From assembly GCA_002286715.1 (NCBI GenBank), contig NSJX01000038.1, forward strand, positions 62,001-126,000: DNA of 64,000 bases, given 5' to 3'. The notes under the pieces were generated by a model, which saw only the letters and a program-made list of their open reading frames with translations, had not been told where the DNA came from and searched no databases. This document shows positions 11,883 through 22,265 of the stretch, piece after piece (the stretch's first letter is position 1; every line of letters begins with the position of its first letter). Origin of the DNA: Dentipellis sp. KUC8613 (taxonomy: Eukaryota > Basidiomycota > Agaricomycetes > Russulales > Hericiaceae). The position numbers and the translations under genes were made by a program.

Positions 11883-13397
11883 CTAGAAGGGGAAATATCT
11901 TGCGACATCAGAATATACCCGAGGGTCACCATCTTCAAACCTGATTTTCTCCTCAGCCTCAAGGAACTCCTCTTTCGAAATGTCCCTCGATGTGCTCTCC
12001 GAGCCGGCCTTCTCGGATATTTTTATCCAGTAGGATGCACGTGAGTGCGACCTTCGGTTGCAGAGCTTGAGCTTGAGATACTGTACCGACCCGGAAGCGT
12101 GCAGAAGGCGCCGCGCTATGCTACTCGAGTCGTCATAGAGTTCCGCACCGACTGCCCTCACGAGGTTTAACGATAAACAGCGAAGGTTCTTGAAGGAAGC
12201 AAACGCCCTGAGTATGTCCAAATCGAAAAGCTGGACAAAAGTGAGACACAGATCAGCCCCACCAAATACGAGTGCTAAATTCTGGCAAACCTTTTCAACG
12301 GAATCAGCGGGGACGTCGGAAGGCATATCAAAATCAATGTTCAAACAGCGAAGATCCGGCAGCCCATCAGCGATAAGTTGCAATCTCCATGCTGGCGTAT
12401 ATTGCGCGTCAGCACAAATGTCCAGGGTCAGGCACTTGACGGGGCAATGCTTGATGCCGTTCAGAAAACGAAAAAAGTCGTCCCGAGGACAGTCCCCTAG
12501 CCACCTCGCATAAATGTGACGAAGAGGATGCTGTTGCGCGAAATCCACGACGACTGGCCAGTCCGCATCGACGGAATTGAGGCACGGCCACGCGTCGGAA
12601 TGAGTACATTTTAAATCCTCCGCACCACATATTGCGACTAGGTTGGGGAATTGGGGGGCAATTTGATGCGTGGATGTGTTTACGCCTCGGAGAGTCAGAG
12701 AGCACACATTGGGAAAGACATGTGGATGGAAGTCAGCGACAGCTGTTGAGGTCTCGGGAAATTCATCATATACGATGATTTCCTTGAGACTGGAGGACGA
12801 TGGGTTGAGGGCTCTTGCGAGATCCGTGAAGAAGGTCGGTCCGATGTCGTCGGATTTGGTGGAGGGGTATAACCAAGAAATAGACTGTAATTGCGACAAA
12901 CAGGCCACAGCATCGAATGCACCTGGGCCAGGATTGATAAGCATCAGAGAGGTAAGGGATGGAAGTGTTGACAGAGACAAGAATATGCCACGGCGCGACG
13001 TTAGAAAGTCGGACAACAAGAAATGTATGAGAGAAATGGACCGTAACGACGTCGCTTTCGCGAGAACATCTGCGACTGGATCGACTGAAGACGGTGCATT
13101 GCGGCTCGGAGGGTTATCGCCTGGCCAGACTCGAGGATTATAATCAATCTTGACAGATTTGATTCGTCCGGCTAGGTTCTTTGATAAGATTTGAGTGCAG
13201 AGCGAGCGAATAGACCTTTGCTCCACAGAGTCGGTTATCGAGATTTGGAGATGCCGCACGATGTATGGGGGAACCACAATAGACGCCGCACGGGAAACCT
13301 TGGAAAGGGCGAGCAGAGATGACCTGGGCATCCTTTCTAGGATTCGTGCGTCACAGTCATCGTTCAAAGCGGGAAAGATTGCCATGATCTGTGTCAA
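11883..13397 (-). CDS. F-box domain protein (paralog 3)
   Basis: This tandem paralog of the preceding F-box gene starts MTQIMAIFPALNDDCDARILERMPRSSLLALSKVSRAAS. The whole frame is open for 504 codons, but a 60-nt intron at 12231-12290 (GTTTGC...TCCAG) lies exactly where paralog 2 has its intron. Splicing gives SVEK|LFDLD and a 484-residue protein. Because the intron is a multiple of three and has no stop, unspliced RNA would also be translated. The ending (GDPRVYSDVARYFPF) is nearly the same as in paralog 2. Likely role: SCF substrate receptor; target unknown. Confidence 0.82.
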   Translation of the reverse strand: MTQIMAIFPALNDDCDARILERMPRSSLLALSKVSRAASIVVPPYIVRHLQISITDSVEQRSIRSLCTQILSKNLAGRIKSVKIDYNPRVWPGDNPPSRNAPSSVDPVADVLAKATSLRSISLIHFLLSDFLTSRRGIFLSLSTLPSLTSLMLINPGPGAFDAVACLSQLQSISWLYPSTKSDDIGPTFFTDLARALNPSSSSLKEIIVYDEFPETSTAVADFHPHVFPNVCSLTLRGVNTSTHQIAPQFPNLVAICGAEDLKCTHSDAWPCLNSVDADWPVVVDFAQQHPLRHIYARWLGDCPRDDFFRFLNGIKHCPVKCLTLDICADAQYTPAWRLQLIADGLPDLRCLNIDFDMPSDVPADSVEKVCQNLALVFGGADLCLTFVQLFDLDILRAFASFKNLRCLSLNLVRAVGAELYDDSSSIARRLLHASGSVQYLKLKLCNRRSHSRASYWIKISEKAGSESTSRDISKEEFLEAEEKIRFEDGDPRVYSDVARYFPF

Positions 13398-14552
13398 TCT
13401 GATTTATATCATGAAAAAGAAAACAGGCAGCGCGAAATGGCTGACAACTGACGTAGAGGGACACTGCGTGATGCTTTTTCTGTGGATGATCCTAAAATAT
13501 TATGTGATCCTTGAGCTGGTTATCTTCAGTCAGATTTTCATCGAGAGTCAATACGCGAAACTCACATATCTTGAGATATAGTGTTTATCTCTTTACTGGG
13601 TGGTTGAGTAGCGAATAAATTCTTGGGCTTTACATAAGAACAGAACCTAGAAGTACTTACGAAGTCACAACGGGAAGCTTCAAGGTCTTCGGATCACCTA
13701 CTAGCACTGAGGGTGGTCGATGAAGCGAGAGAAGAGCTTGAACATACCGTACTTATTATGCGCTGGTAGTGCGCTTGAAACGAGCGCGGGAATTCCGGCA
13801 CCGGTCCTATATGACCCACCCTTTAATTGACCTTGTCACGGAAATCGCATGGGTGTAGCACTTCAGCTGGTATTAGAGTGGGCTTTTGGTGGAATATCAG
13901 GCTTACCCTCAGCGAGGAAGGCGAGCGACATCGAGGCGGTAACCGTAGTGCAGTCATCTGAGTCTTTGAAGCGCTCGAGAGAAGTCGCTAAGCATCGGAA
14001 TTTGCCGCGCACCGTTCTCACGACTTCACCCTATAACCGATCCTTTGAAGTTGCAGTCACTGCGACCGCGCACAAGATATGCCACTCTCACAGAATCCCT
14101 TGTCCTGTGGCTCTCTGATGGGAGCTCATTTTCAATCATTGTTTTGGGCGTGCCGCTTCAATGCCACGCAAGGACCGGGCTGGCTGCAACTTCAACCGTG
14201 GCTTCTACGGCATGTCGTCGTTTATCCTCTTTACTGACCGTGTGCCATTACAGATGCATCGGGATCCGTACCAGTGCGAGAAATAGTATCGTGACACGAT
14301 GTTACCGCAGATTCGAACCACGGTAATGGGTTGTAGGGATTCATGTTTACAGAATCCCAATAGCGAATGCTCGAGGACGCGTACGGGCTCAGTTGCGTAG
14401 GCCGAGCTCGTCCACGCTTCCCCTAAGCCAGCTCAATGGTCAACCAACACTTTGTTGTCCACGAAGACTGTGGCATCCATACGTTATATAAAATTCCTGG
14501 ATTATGGACACTCCCTGCCACCTTTCCGCTCTCTCCTCCTTCGTGAACTGAA
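13398..14552. other. Gene-free stretch before family member A
   Basis: No supported exon. The right end holds a TATA-box-like sequence (14485-14492) in front of gene A. The left part should carry the promoter of F-box paralog 3. Confidence 0.5.
14485..14492 (+). promoter_or_regulatory. TATA-box-like element of gene A
   Basis: TATATAAA lies about 61-68 nt upstream of the start codon at 14553, a normal distance for a fungal RNA polymerase II TATA box with a short leader. Genes B and C have similar AT-rich boxes at comparable distances. Confidence 0.6.
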
Positions 14553-15543
14553 ATGAACAGTGCACTCCAACCTCCGACTGACGCCGTTCTCTCGGACTTG
14601 GAGTACATGCTACAAGATGCCATGCGATCCCGTCCGTAATCGCTTTACTATTCGTTCTTGCCGTCCCAATCTGACCGCGCATCTCATAGAAGCCGATCCC
14701 GAGTCTGGCGCCTCTCGCGCATCGCTGGATAACTGGAATGGCCATAGTGTAAGCTCTTTTGCCGATCCCTTTTACTGCTCGCTGATTCTCTGTGTTGTTA
14801 CCTCGCTCCAGTATTTCTCTCGCAACAATGCAGGAAATAGCCGCGCCGGGAATGCTGTTCCACAGATTGAACGTCCCATCTGCCCGAAGATCAAGTTGTC
14901 GTACAAATACGAGAAGCTCGCCGTACAGGTGCCGAATGGATACACTCAGCTAGCCTTGAACGAGCCAATGATCGACATTGGTGGCATGTGCATCGCGAGT
15001 CTTGACTGCTGGAAGTGGGCTAAGAATATGGCCGACACGCCTTTCATGCACATCCAGCAGTCTGCATTTATCCAGCTGGTATGTGTCTTGATATCTGCAC
15101 ATTATCAGGAAATAATCACAACATGTCATGGGGCCTCACTTGCCTATGACGAATGAGCAGTATATTGGGTGGCCCGGCTACCGGCCCTTGTTTATTCCCA
15201 TTCCTCTCAGAATTCCTTACCGAGCGGGTGAACTCACGCGAGGCGCCTTCGTCCTCGAGGCTGTGGTCCACATCCGCATGATCCTGGACAACTACACCGT
15301 GCGTCTTCTCTCGCCTGGAAGCGTTGGCTATGCCCTGACGCTTCGGCTTTCGGTCTGTAGAATATGCCGCAGTTGCAGATTGGCAGAGGCTTTGACCGCG
15401 TGAAGCTCGCCAAGGGAGACGCTGAGGGTCTGCAGAAAGAGGACATCTTCCTGTGCACGCTGTTACCGGTGCAAGGCGGCCAGCACGGGGTGATATGGGT
15501 TCCCGAGTTTGCGATCAGAGATGTGGTTTTCGGATTGGTGTGA
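14553..15543 (+). CDS. Uncharacterised family protein, member A
   Basis: I do not recognise this family. Five exons: 14553-14631, 14690-14748, 14812-15078, 15161-15298, 15361-15543, giving 241 residues. It is clearly paralogous to two minus-strand genes at 18861-19842 and 20679-21623: exon lengths 79/59/267/138/183 match theirs closely and splice phases are the same. Conserved blocks are PTDAVLSDLEYMLQDA at the N-terminus, KIKLSYKYEKLAVQVPNGYT, DTPFMHI, YIGWPGYRP, and the C-terminal VIWVPEFAIRDVVF. No signal peptide, membrane helix or known catalytic motif is seen, so it is probably a soluble cytoplasmic or nuclear protein. The stop is 286 nt from the 3' end of U6 copy 2, tail to tail. Confidence 0.8.
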
Positions 15544-15829
15544 CAGATGCTTCGTGAGGACATCATCCGCCCTTCGCCTCTGGTCACCTTGACGCAGTGT
15601 GATGTTGTTTCGAGGTGCCGAGTTCATTCCGAATAATGTGTACAATATTCTATACCTGCTGTATTTGTGTCGTGCGTGTCAATGAATGACCCGTGTAATG
15701 GATGTCGCGATGAATGTTACAGACTAAACAGCGCACACCAGCACTACTCGGAGAAGGACATGTTTCGGCCTCCACATTACCCTTGAAGCTGTGTACGTAC
15801 CGACCAGCAGCGCGTATGCATGAAAGAAG

Positions 15830-15895
15830 AAAAATAAATATTGAGACCCGTAGGTCTACCACTCTGGGAAAGCGTGTCATCCTTGTGCAGGGGCC

Positions 15896-15926
<31 letters not shown>

Positions 15927-15950
15927 TTCGTATGTCACCCCGAAGGGGAC
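15830..15950 (-). ncRNA. U6: U6 spliceosomal snRNA, copy 2
   Basis: The 121 nt are identical to copies 1 and 3, with the same 5' TTCG hairpin, ACAGAG box, AGC triad, 3' TACG hairpin and T5 terminator. The proximal flank GGCTACCAGACCCCGCCAGCA upstream of the start is closer to copy 3 than to copy 1, which suggests that copies 2 and 3 arose from the more recent duplication. Confidence 0.95.
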
Positions 15951-16544
15951 AATAATTGCTGGCGGGGTCTGGTAGCCGAGCACGACATTTTGGGTTTTGC
16001 TCGGGCGGCGGGTGTCGCAACTCGCGGCTCGCTTAGCTGCATGGTGTCCTGCCACCTCCTACACACCTCAAACTCCCGCAAGAATAGTGACAGATGCATG
16101 CGTATGTGCGTACTATTTATGGGACGGATAAAAATGAAATAAACAAAAGAATAGGTTTACGAGAGGCACGGCGGACCTGCGCGACAGACGACAGCGCCCT
16201 GATCTCCTAAGACTAACTCGGCGGCGCCTACCGACTGCGGAATTGCTTCCCTGGTCGGACAAGGCGCTATTACTCCATGTTCAGCCACAGCTTGCGCTGC
16301 GGGGAAGGATGGACGCCAAAGTTTTCTGGAGGGGACGGTCTTGAACTCAGCGCACAAGGACGTGGACCCGTTGGTGCTCACACACCCTCGCATTCCCGGT
16401 TTGGGGCCACTACAGCCACTAAGCCAAACGGGCTCGTATCTGTAACCTTTGCAACTTGTCCATATCCCGTTCTGTCAATCACTCCCTCTCGCCTCAGCCG
16501 CGAGCGTCACGGTGTATCTGACCTCTTGAACAACACTCACAACG
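15951..16544. promoter_or_regulatory. Divergent promoter region, U6 copy 2 / CDC73
   Basis: This 594-bp interval serves a polymerase III gene to the left and a polymerase II gene to the right. It contains the conserved U6 upstream element (15990-16018). No coding exon is seen. Confidence 0.5.
15990..16018 (-). promoter_or_regulatory. Conserved upstream element of U6 copy 2
   Basis: The minus strand reads GCGACACCCGCCGCC then CGAGCAAAACCC. It spans -68 to -40 relative to 15950, exactly as in copies 1 and 3. A second shared motif, GGCTACCAG, lies near -27 where a TATA box would be expected; no TATA box is present. Confidence 0.75.
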
Positions 16545-18156
16545 ATGACCTCGACCGACCCCCTCCTGGCCCTCCGTAACGCTGTAAAAGCGAAATACGA
16601 CATCTCTGCTGTTGATAGCAACAATGCACCAGCACCGTCTCTATCTGCAGCCACCCACCTCCGCCTCTCCGACTCCGTTTCTCTCCCAAAGACCGCTCCG
16701 ACCCGCCTCCGAAGACCAGGCAACACTTCCACAGACCCTGATTCTAACCCAGAAGCATTCTTTTCGCTCGAGGCCGTCTACCTGACATGGCGATTGCGCG
16801 GGGCAAGCGGTGCCGAGTACATGAAGCAGGCGCGAGAGAGCGGTCTTGCAGTCGGCTTCGTTAGCATCACCGAGCGGAAGAGCGTACTGGACTGGATAGA
16901 GGGCAAGGTACCCACGTTGGAGAACATCGTATCTCCAGCAGAGTCGACGACACCACCCGGCACACCACCCTCGACTGCGTTCTATCGTACTCTCCCCGGT
17001 GCTGCATCTACCTCGCTTTCGTCTCTTCCGACTGCTGCTACCGACGTTGGCTTGTCATCAACATCCGTGAAGCGTCGATATGTCCCGGATGCGCAGGATG
17101 CAGAGGTGGTCAAGAAAATCAAGAAGACAGAGATCGAGCTTCGCGACAGGAACACTGTCCTTCGCGGTACCAAACCCAATGTGCGTATGCCTGCCTCACT
17201 GGCTCAGCAAATGCTCACACGTGCAATAGAACTTTGCATCCGTCCGCGATGCGTTCGAAATCAAGCTGAAGAGCTTGAAAGACAAGAAGCCCGGAGGGGC
17301 TGCGACGGCTCCCTCACCAGGTGCGTGAGCTTGTCACAATTCAAAGGCAGCATCCTGACGCCTTTTTAGATCCCAAAATTCACGCGCGCAAAGCGAGTAA
17401 GTACGCTGTGAGATGCATGTCCATGCGATGATCTAACCTGTTTACAGAAAACATGTACCCTATCATCATGATCTCCTCTTCCCCCACCGCCCTCATCACC
17501 ATGCACAACGTCAAACGCTTCCTCCAAGACGCAATGTAACTTGCTTTCCCTCTTTTCTTTCCTCCTCCCTCATTAATCCTGTCTGCAGCTTCGAACCCTC
17601 TGCCGACGCCCGCGCTCGCGCTGCCTCCGAAGGCAACCCACGCGCAGAAGACATGATCCCCATCTACCGACACCGCACTACCATCGACTCTGCCGGACGG
17701 GAGATCACAACCTCCCAGCGCTACGTCGTCGTCGACAGCGTCGAGGCGCTCAACAAATTTGGCCCCGACGCATGGGACCGCCTCGTCTGCGTCATGACCA
17801 CCGGCCAGGCATGGCAGTTCCGCCCGTACAAGTGGAACGAACCGCGCAGCCTGTTCCATCATGGTGCGTGTGGTCTGCTATCTTGTCAAGATGCGATCTG
17901 CTGACTCTGCATGCAGTGAAGGGCATTTATGTATCGTGGACAAATGACCCTCCGAATACGAAGATCAAAGATTGGAACGTTACGGAGCTCAAGGTGCGTC
18001 CGCCCCACACTCCGTTTCCTCCTATATGTCCGTGGCTAACTCAGCCTGCAGATCGATCCCAACCGGCGGCATGTCGACAAAGCGACCGTCGCGCACTTCT
18101 GGAAGACCCTCGACACATGGACGATCCACAACAAGCCATCGCTTGTCAAGAGCTGA
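16545..18156 (+). CDS. CDC73: Paf1 complex subunit Cdc73 (parafibromin family)
   Basis: Cdc73 is a subunit of the Paf1 complex, which travels with RNA polymerase II and promotes elongation and histone modification. Seven exons: 16545-17180, 17230-17320, 17370-17396, 17448-17535, 17589-17863, 17917-17993, 18052-18156, giving 432 residues. The N-terminal part has the fungal signature FFSLEAVYLTW...GASGAEYMKQARE and DWIEG. The C-terminal Ras-like domain starts near residue 254 (YPIIMISSSPTALITMHNVK) and runs to the end (DAWDRLVCVMTTGQAWQF, WNVTELKIDPNRRHVDK, HFWKTLDTW). It is flanked on both sides by identical U6 genes pointing away from it. The short third exon (27 nt) is notable. Confidence 0.94.
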
Positions 18157-18458
18157 GTTCGGGCAGGGGATCCGGAGTGGGCGCGCTGCGCTGGTGGTGG
18201 ATGGGATGTGATATATGTTCTTTTTGTTGTAGCTTAAGTTGCTTCGCTTTCGTGTAATGATACTTGCTTGCTTTACAAAGACCAGTATAAACACCCTAAG
18301 GCAGCATTGATACGTGAAACAGCTGGCGGCGGGCGGTGCCGTCATCGCGAACAGGGAAGTAGCAAGTCAACACGAGGCGGCAAGCGAGGCGCGACACCCG
18401 CCGCCTGAACAAAACCCAAACCGCCGTGCTCGGCTACCGGACCCCGCCAGCACCTTAT
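18157..18458. other. CDC73 3' flank and U6 copy 3 promoter
   Basis: This 302-bp spacer contains the 3' flank of CDC73 and the upstream region of U6 copy 3, with the conserved element at 18391-18419 and GGCTACCGG at 18432-18440. No exon is seen. Confidence 0.5.
18391..18419 (+). promoter_or_regulatory. Conserved upstream element of U6 copy 3
   Basis: It reads GCGACACCCGCCGCC then TGAACAAAACCC and lies at -68 to -40 relative to 18459. Position and sequence match the other two U6 copies with no insertion or deletion. Confidence 0.75.
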
Positions 18459-18482
18459 GTCCCCTTCGGGGTGACATACGAA

Positions 18483-18513
<31 letters not shown>

Positions 18514-18579
18514 GGCCCCTGCACAAGGATGACACGCTTTCCCAGAGTGGTAGACCTACGGGTCTCAATATTTATTTTT
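18459..18579 (+). ncRNA. U6: U6 spliceosomal snRNA, copy 3
   Basis: This copy is identical over 121 nt to copies 1 and 2. On this strand the 5' hairpin is at 18459-18475 (CCC-TTCG-GGG core with a bulged T), ACAGAG and the AGC triad follow, a TACG-capped hairpin lies at 18552-18565, and the T5 terminator ends at 18579. It is tail to tail with family gene B, 281 nt away. Confidence 0.95.
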
Positions 18580-18860
18580 CTTCCGATGTATGCTGCTTAG
18601 CCTTATCGCTTCTTAGGGGGCCGAAGCATATTCTTCTCTGGGAAGTGTTTGTGCCATAGAATTTGCTTTACATGTCACATTATGGTAAGCATAACAAAGC
18701 AATCGCAGGCGTGCTACACAACGATGATCTCCAAGATAAGGATACAGAACTCATCAATCGTATACAGTCCTTAAATCGTGCCTACCACCTAAAGATAGCC
18801 TAACACCGCGCCCATGACAGAGTATAGAGAAGCCGCAGCAGCAGCGAAGGATGTAAGTCG

Positions 18861-19842
18861 TTACTGTTCCAACTCAAAAACAACATCCTTTATCGCAAAC
18901 TCGGGCGCCCACACCACTCCGTGCTGCCCGCCTCGCACAGGGATCAGCGAGCGCAGGAAGATGTCCTCTTTCAGGAGTCCCTCCCCGTCTCCTTTGGCGA
19001 GCTTCGGACCCGAGGAGCCATTGGCGGTCGGCCGCTGCGGCATGTCCTGGGGGATATAGAGCAGAAGTGTTAGTGCAAAATCGAGGCTTCGAGTCTGAAG
19101 CAGACGCACGGCGAACGTATCCAGGGTAGCACAGATGTGCGCTATAGCCTCGAGCACGAAGAATCCCCGCGTGAGCTCGCCCGCCCGGTGAGGGTGTCTG
19201 AGAGGAATAGGGACGGAGCGAGGCGGGTAGCCGGGCCATGCGACATACTGCTCGGCGACTGGTCAGCAACGTCTTCCTCACAAAGCAAGCATAACTATCG
19301 AAAGTCGGATGCACACCAAATTGATAGTCTGCACCTGCCGGATGTGGGTGAAAGGCATGTCGTCCGCGTGCTCCACCCGTCCCCAGATGTCGGGGTCCGT
19401 GAGGCAGATCCCGCCGAGGGCGAACTTGGGCTCGTTCTTGGCGATTTTTGTGTAGCCTGGTGGCACCTGCACGCTCATCTTATCGTACTTGTACGATAGC
19501 CTGATTCTCGGGCAGATGCTCTGCGGAATGGCGTTTTCTTGGGGATACAGTTCGTCGTTGTAGAAAGAAGATTGTGGGTGCGGCTGCGTTTGTGAAGAAT
19601 TACTTTATGAGCATATATGGAAGACGAAGAGCGTATGTACCATAAAGCCGTCCAGTTGATTCGACGGCGCGAAGGAAGAGACTTGCGCCGAATCAGACGC
19701 AATCTCTGTTAGATGCGCCAGTCAGATGTGAGCAGAAAGGACAAAGAAAACACAGAGGCACACGAGCTTGTAGGGCATCCTGAAGCATGATCTCCAGATC
19801 CGTCAGGACAGCGTCAGTGGGTGCTTGGAATTCGTAGTTCAT
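18861..19842 (-). CDS. Uncharacterised family protein, member B
   Basis: This is the closest paralog of gene A, in mirror orientation on the other side of CDC73. Five exons: 19842-19764, 19705-19641, 19583-19317, 19247-19110, 19046-18861 (79/65/267/138/186 nt), 244 residues. The first, third and fourth exons have exactly the same length as in A. Shared blocks are PTDAVLTDLEIMLQDA, RIRLSYKYDKMSVQVPPGYT, DMPFTHIRQ, YVAWPGYPP, RAGELTRG and VVWAPEFAIKDVVFELE. Function unknown; no membrane segment or known catalytic motif. An AT-rich box GATATTTAAG lies 59-68 nt upstream of the start (19901-19910). It is followed upstream by member C in tandem. Confidence 0.8.
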
Positions 19843-20678
19843 ATCCAATTGTCCGGGGGAGAGCAGGGAGTATGTCGAAAGAGAAACGATATCCGCCGTC
19901 CTTAAATATCATACCCAGGCCACATTTTTCGTAGAATCCAATGCATTATCCTATCGCCGAGTTGCATTCCAGGAGTTGTGGACGCGCTTCGTGGACGCGC
20001 GTACGTGCCAGCGCTCTGGAGAGGCCATTGTGAAAATTTGGGATCTGTGGGCCACAACGGCGATAACGCGCAGCGGCATTGCAATTCCCCGACTGCGTGT
20101 CTCACATGTACAAAGGCGCCACAGGTTCAATGCATCTGCAAGGACACAATGCCAGTGAGAATCAATGGCGACTCCGAGTCGACGTGCTGTGAAAGTCCAA
20201 TCCAGGGTCCCGCTGCGGCGTGTGCTATGGCAACAGACTGACGAGTTATCCTGCAGAACCAAATGCACAGGAATTCCTATGCTGACGACAGCGTCACCTA
20301 ATGGCCATTGAGTCTTGGTTGAGTCTTCGTGGCCGCGACTGAGTCACGCAACTTACTTCGCTATGTGAAGCCGTGAGAATGGTGTGCGGGAAATGCCGAA
20401 GTCTAATGAGCTATACCGTTACCGTAGTACGACGTCAAGGTTATCTAGCGTCGCTATCAGTGAAGCTTTGAAGGCGTACGCGAGGCTATGTATACCAGCG
20501 CTCTTACGCGTCAACGTGATCAGAACCCGTTGTGCCTTCTGTAAACGTCTGTCCAGTCAACATGATAAAAGGATGAAGTCGCATGAGACATTGGTATTCA
20601 AAATACAGAGGGTATCGCTTGCATAGTGAAGACAAGAAGAATACACGGATACACGGTTCGAGCAAGGTAGAGTTTTCT
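19843..20678. other. Gene-free stretch between members B and C
   Basis: It contains the promoter of gene B, including the TATA-like box at 19901-19910, and the 3' flank of gene C. No exon is supported. Confidence 0.5.
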
Positions 20679-21623
20679 CTAATCCAGTCGTTTGACCGAA
20701 AACTCTGGGAACCAGAAAGACCAACCCTCATCGTTGATTATGGGCTTCAGCGCACGCAGATACACCTCGCTGTTCCGCACGCCGCCGCGAGCTTTGTAGT
20801 GTAGCCTGAATTTGGCAAAGGGTCCCTTGTACGGGAACTGAGTCTTACCCTGCGCAGGACGTTATGATGGCGTGAGCAGACACATAGGGTTGGATGAAGA
20901 GAGTAGAATCACAGCAAATTCGTCCAGGGCCTTGCAGATTTGAGCTGCGACCTCTGAGACAAACCTTCCGCACGTAAGTTTGTGTTTGCGGCCGGACAAG
21001 TCAATGTAAAGAGTGCGGGCTCCATAGCCTGGCCATGCGAGATACTGTTCAGATATCATTAACAAATTCATCTTCGGAGGAAGCCGATGGACAAGATACA
21101 AACCACACGCAGGCATCTCTCACTGACATTCATGAAAGGCGTGTCATTAGCGTTGATGGCGAAGTTTCCGATTCCTGGCTTTGTTATAGGAATTCTGACG
21201 CGCCCATCGACGACGATTCTGGGTTGGTCGAGAACCTCAGAATAGCCTGCTGGCAGGTCTATATAAATATTATTGGGCGTATACGACGCGTCGTCGTATA
21301 ATGGTGATCTCGAGATCGAAGCGCTAGGATAGGTGTTCGGCGGCGACAGCGCGGAGAAGGGGGACTAAACATTTGATGGCGTCCGGAGACAGTGGGCAGC
21401 AGTCGAATCAAAGGAAGAGGGGCACTTACCCCCGGGCCGTCCCACTTCCCCAGAGTCGCAAGGGGAGACACGAATCGCGGGGTAATTTCTGTTGTGCATA
21501 ACTTGTCAGACGCACGGGAGAAGAAATACAGAGTGGAGACGTACTTAAATCGCGAATATCTTCTGCTTGTTGTTTGAATGCTTTGAGTTCGGTCTGGGTA
21601 GGAATGTTTAGCTGCAGATCCAT
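20679..21623 (-). CDS. Uncharacterised family protein, member C
   Basis: This divergent third member of the A/B family has five exons: 21623-21545, 21488-21430, 21364-21128, 21071-20913, 20849-20679 (79/59/237/159/171 nt), 234 residues. The first two exons have the same lengths as in A and all phases agree, although the exon 3/4 border has moved. Shared blocks are NIYIDLPAGYSEV, NDTPFMNV, QYLAWPGYG and the C-terminal FWFPEFSV. The N-terminus differs (MDLQLNIPTQTELKAFKQQ). Function unknown. GTATAAG about 50 nt upstream (21672-21678) could be its TATA box. It is transcribed away from the eIF2A gene. Confidence 0.72.
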
Positions 21624-22265
21624 CCTGGTTCCTGTACTGGTGCTGGGTATCCAGCGAGGCGAGAGACTCTTCTTATACTCGAGTTCGCCTGTGGCTCGTC
21701 ACCCATTGTATATAATCTGGAAACAATCACGGCGGCGGATAGTCCAAGCCACTCAGTCCAGTCGCCACTGTGCTAGCAGAACTAAGACAGGCCACAATAT
21801 TAGGGAGGATCTAGGAAGGGGATTTTGACTGGGCGGCTCCTCAAAGCGAGCCACATGGCAATAACACGATTGCGCTGGACCAAAGCACCTAAAACATGGC
21901 GTCAGTCGATAGCTGAGGCCCGTGTGGCATGTGTAAAACAGATCCAGTTTGTCTGCACGAGGCTGCGGCTCGCGGGGGACGCAGAAAAGTCAAACGCTCG
22001 GTACAAAGGCCGATAGCGTTGTGTGTCGTTGGGATCAAAACATAAGGGTCGAAGGCAAACGCGAATCAAAAGGCTATGTTTTGCTTTGTCAGCAGCTTTA
22101 GAGGAGGAGCGTAATTTTGCAGCCACCGAGCTCTCTCTTCAGTTCTTCCCCCGCACCTGGTTCCGCTGTCTCGTCGTCCGTGAAGCATTAATTTGTTTCG
22201 CAGCTCTCAGGTCATCCTCCGAAGTCGTTCAGTCTCTTTCAGAAGTTGCTCAAGTTCAGATCACG
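21624..22265. promoter_or_regulatory. Divergent region, member C / eIF2A
   Basis: These 642 bp lie between two start codons on opposite strands. No exon is supported. CT-rich sequence lies before the eIF2A start, as is common for constitutive fungal genes. Confidence 0.4.

Noticed and set aside
14290..14345. TTCGAA-centred B-box-like sequence
   Set aside because: Stem pairs are mostly wobble and no cloverleaf forms around it.
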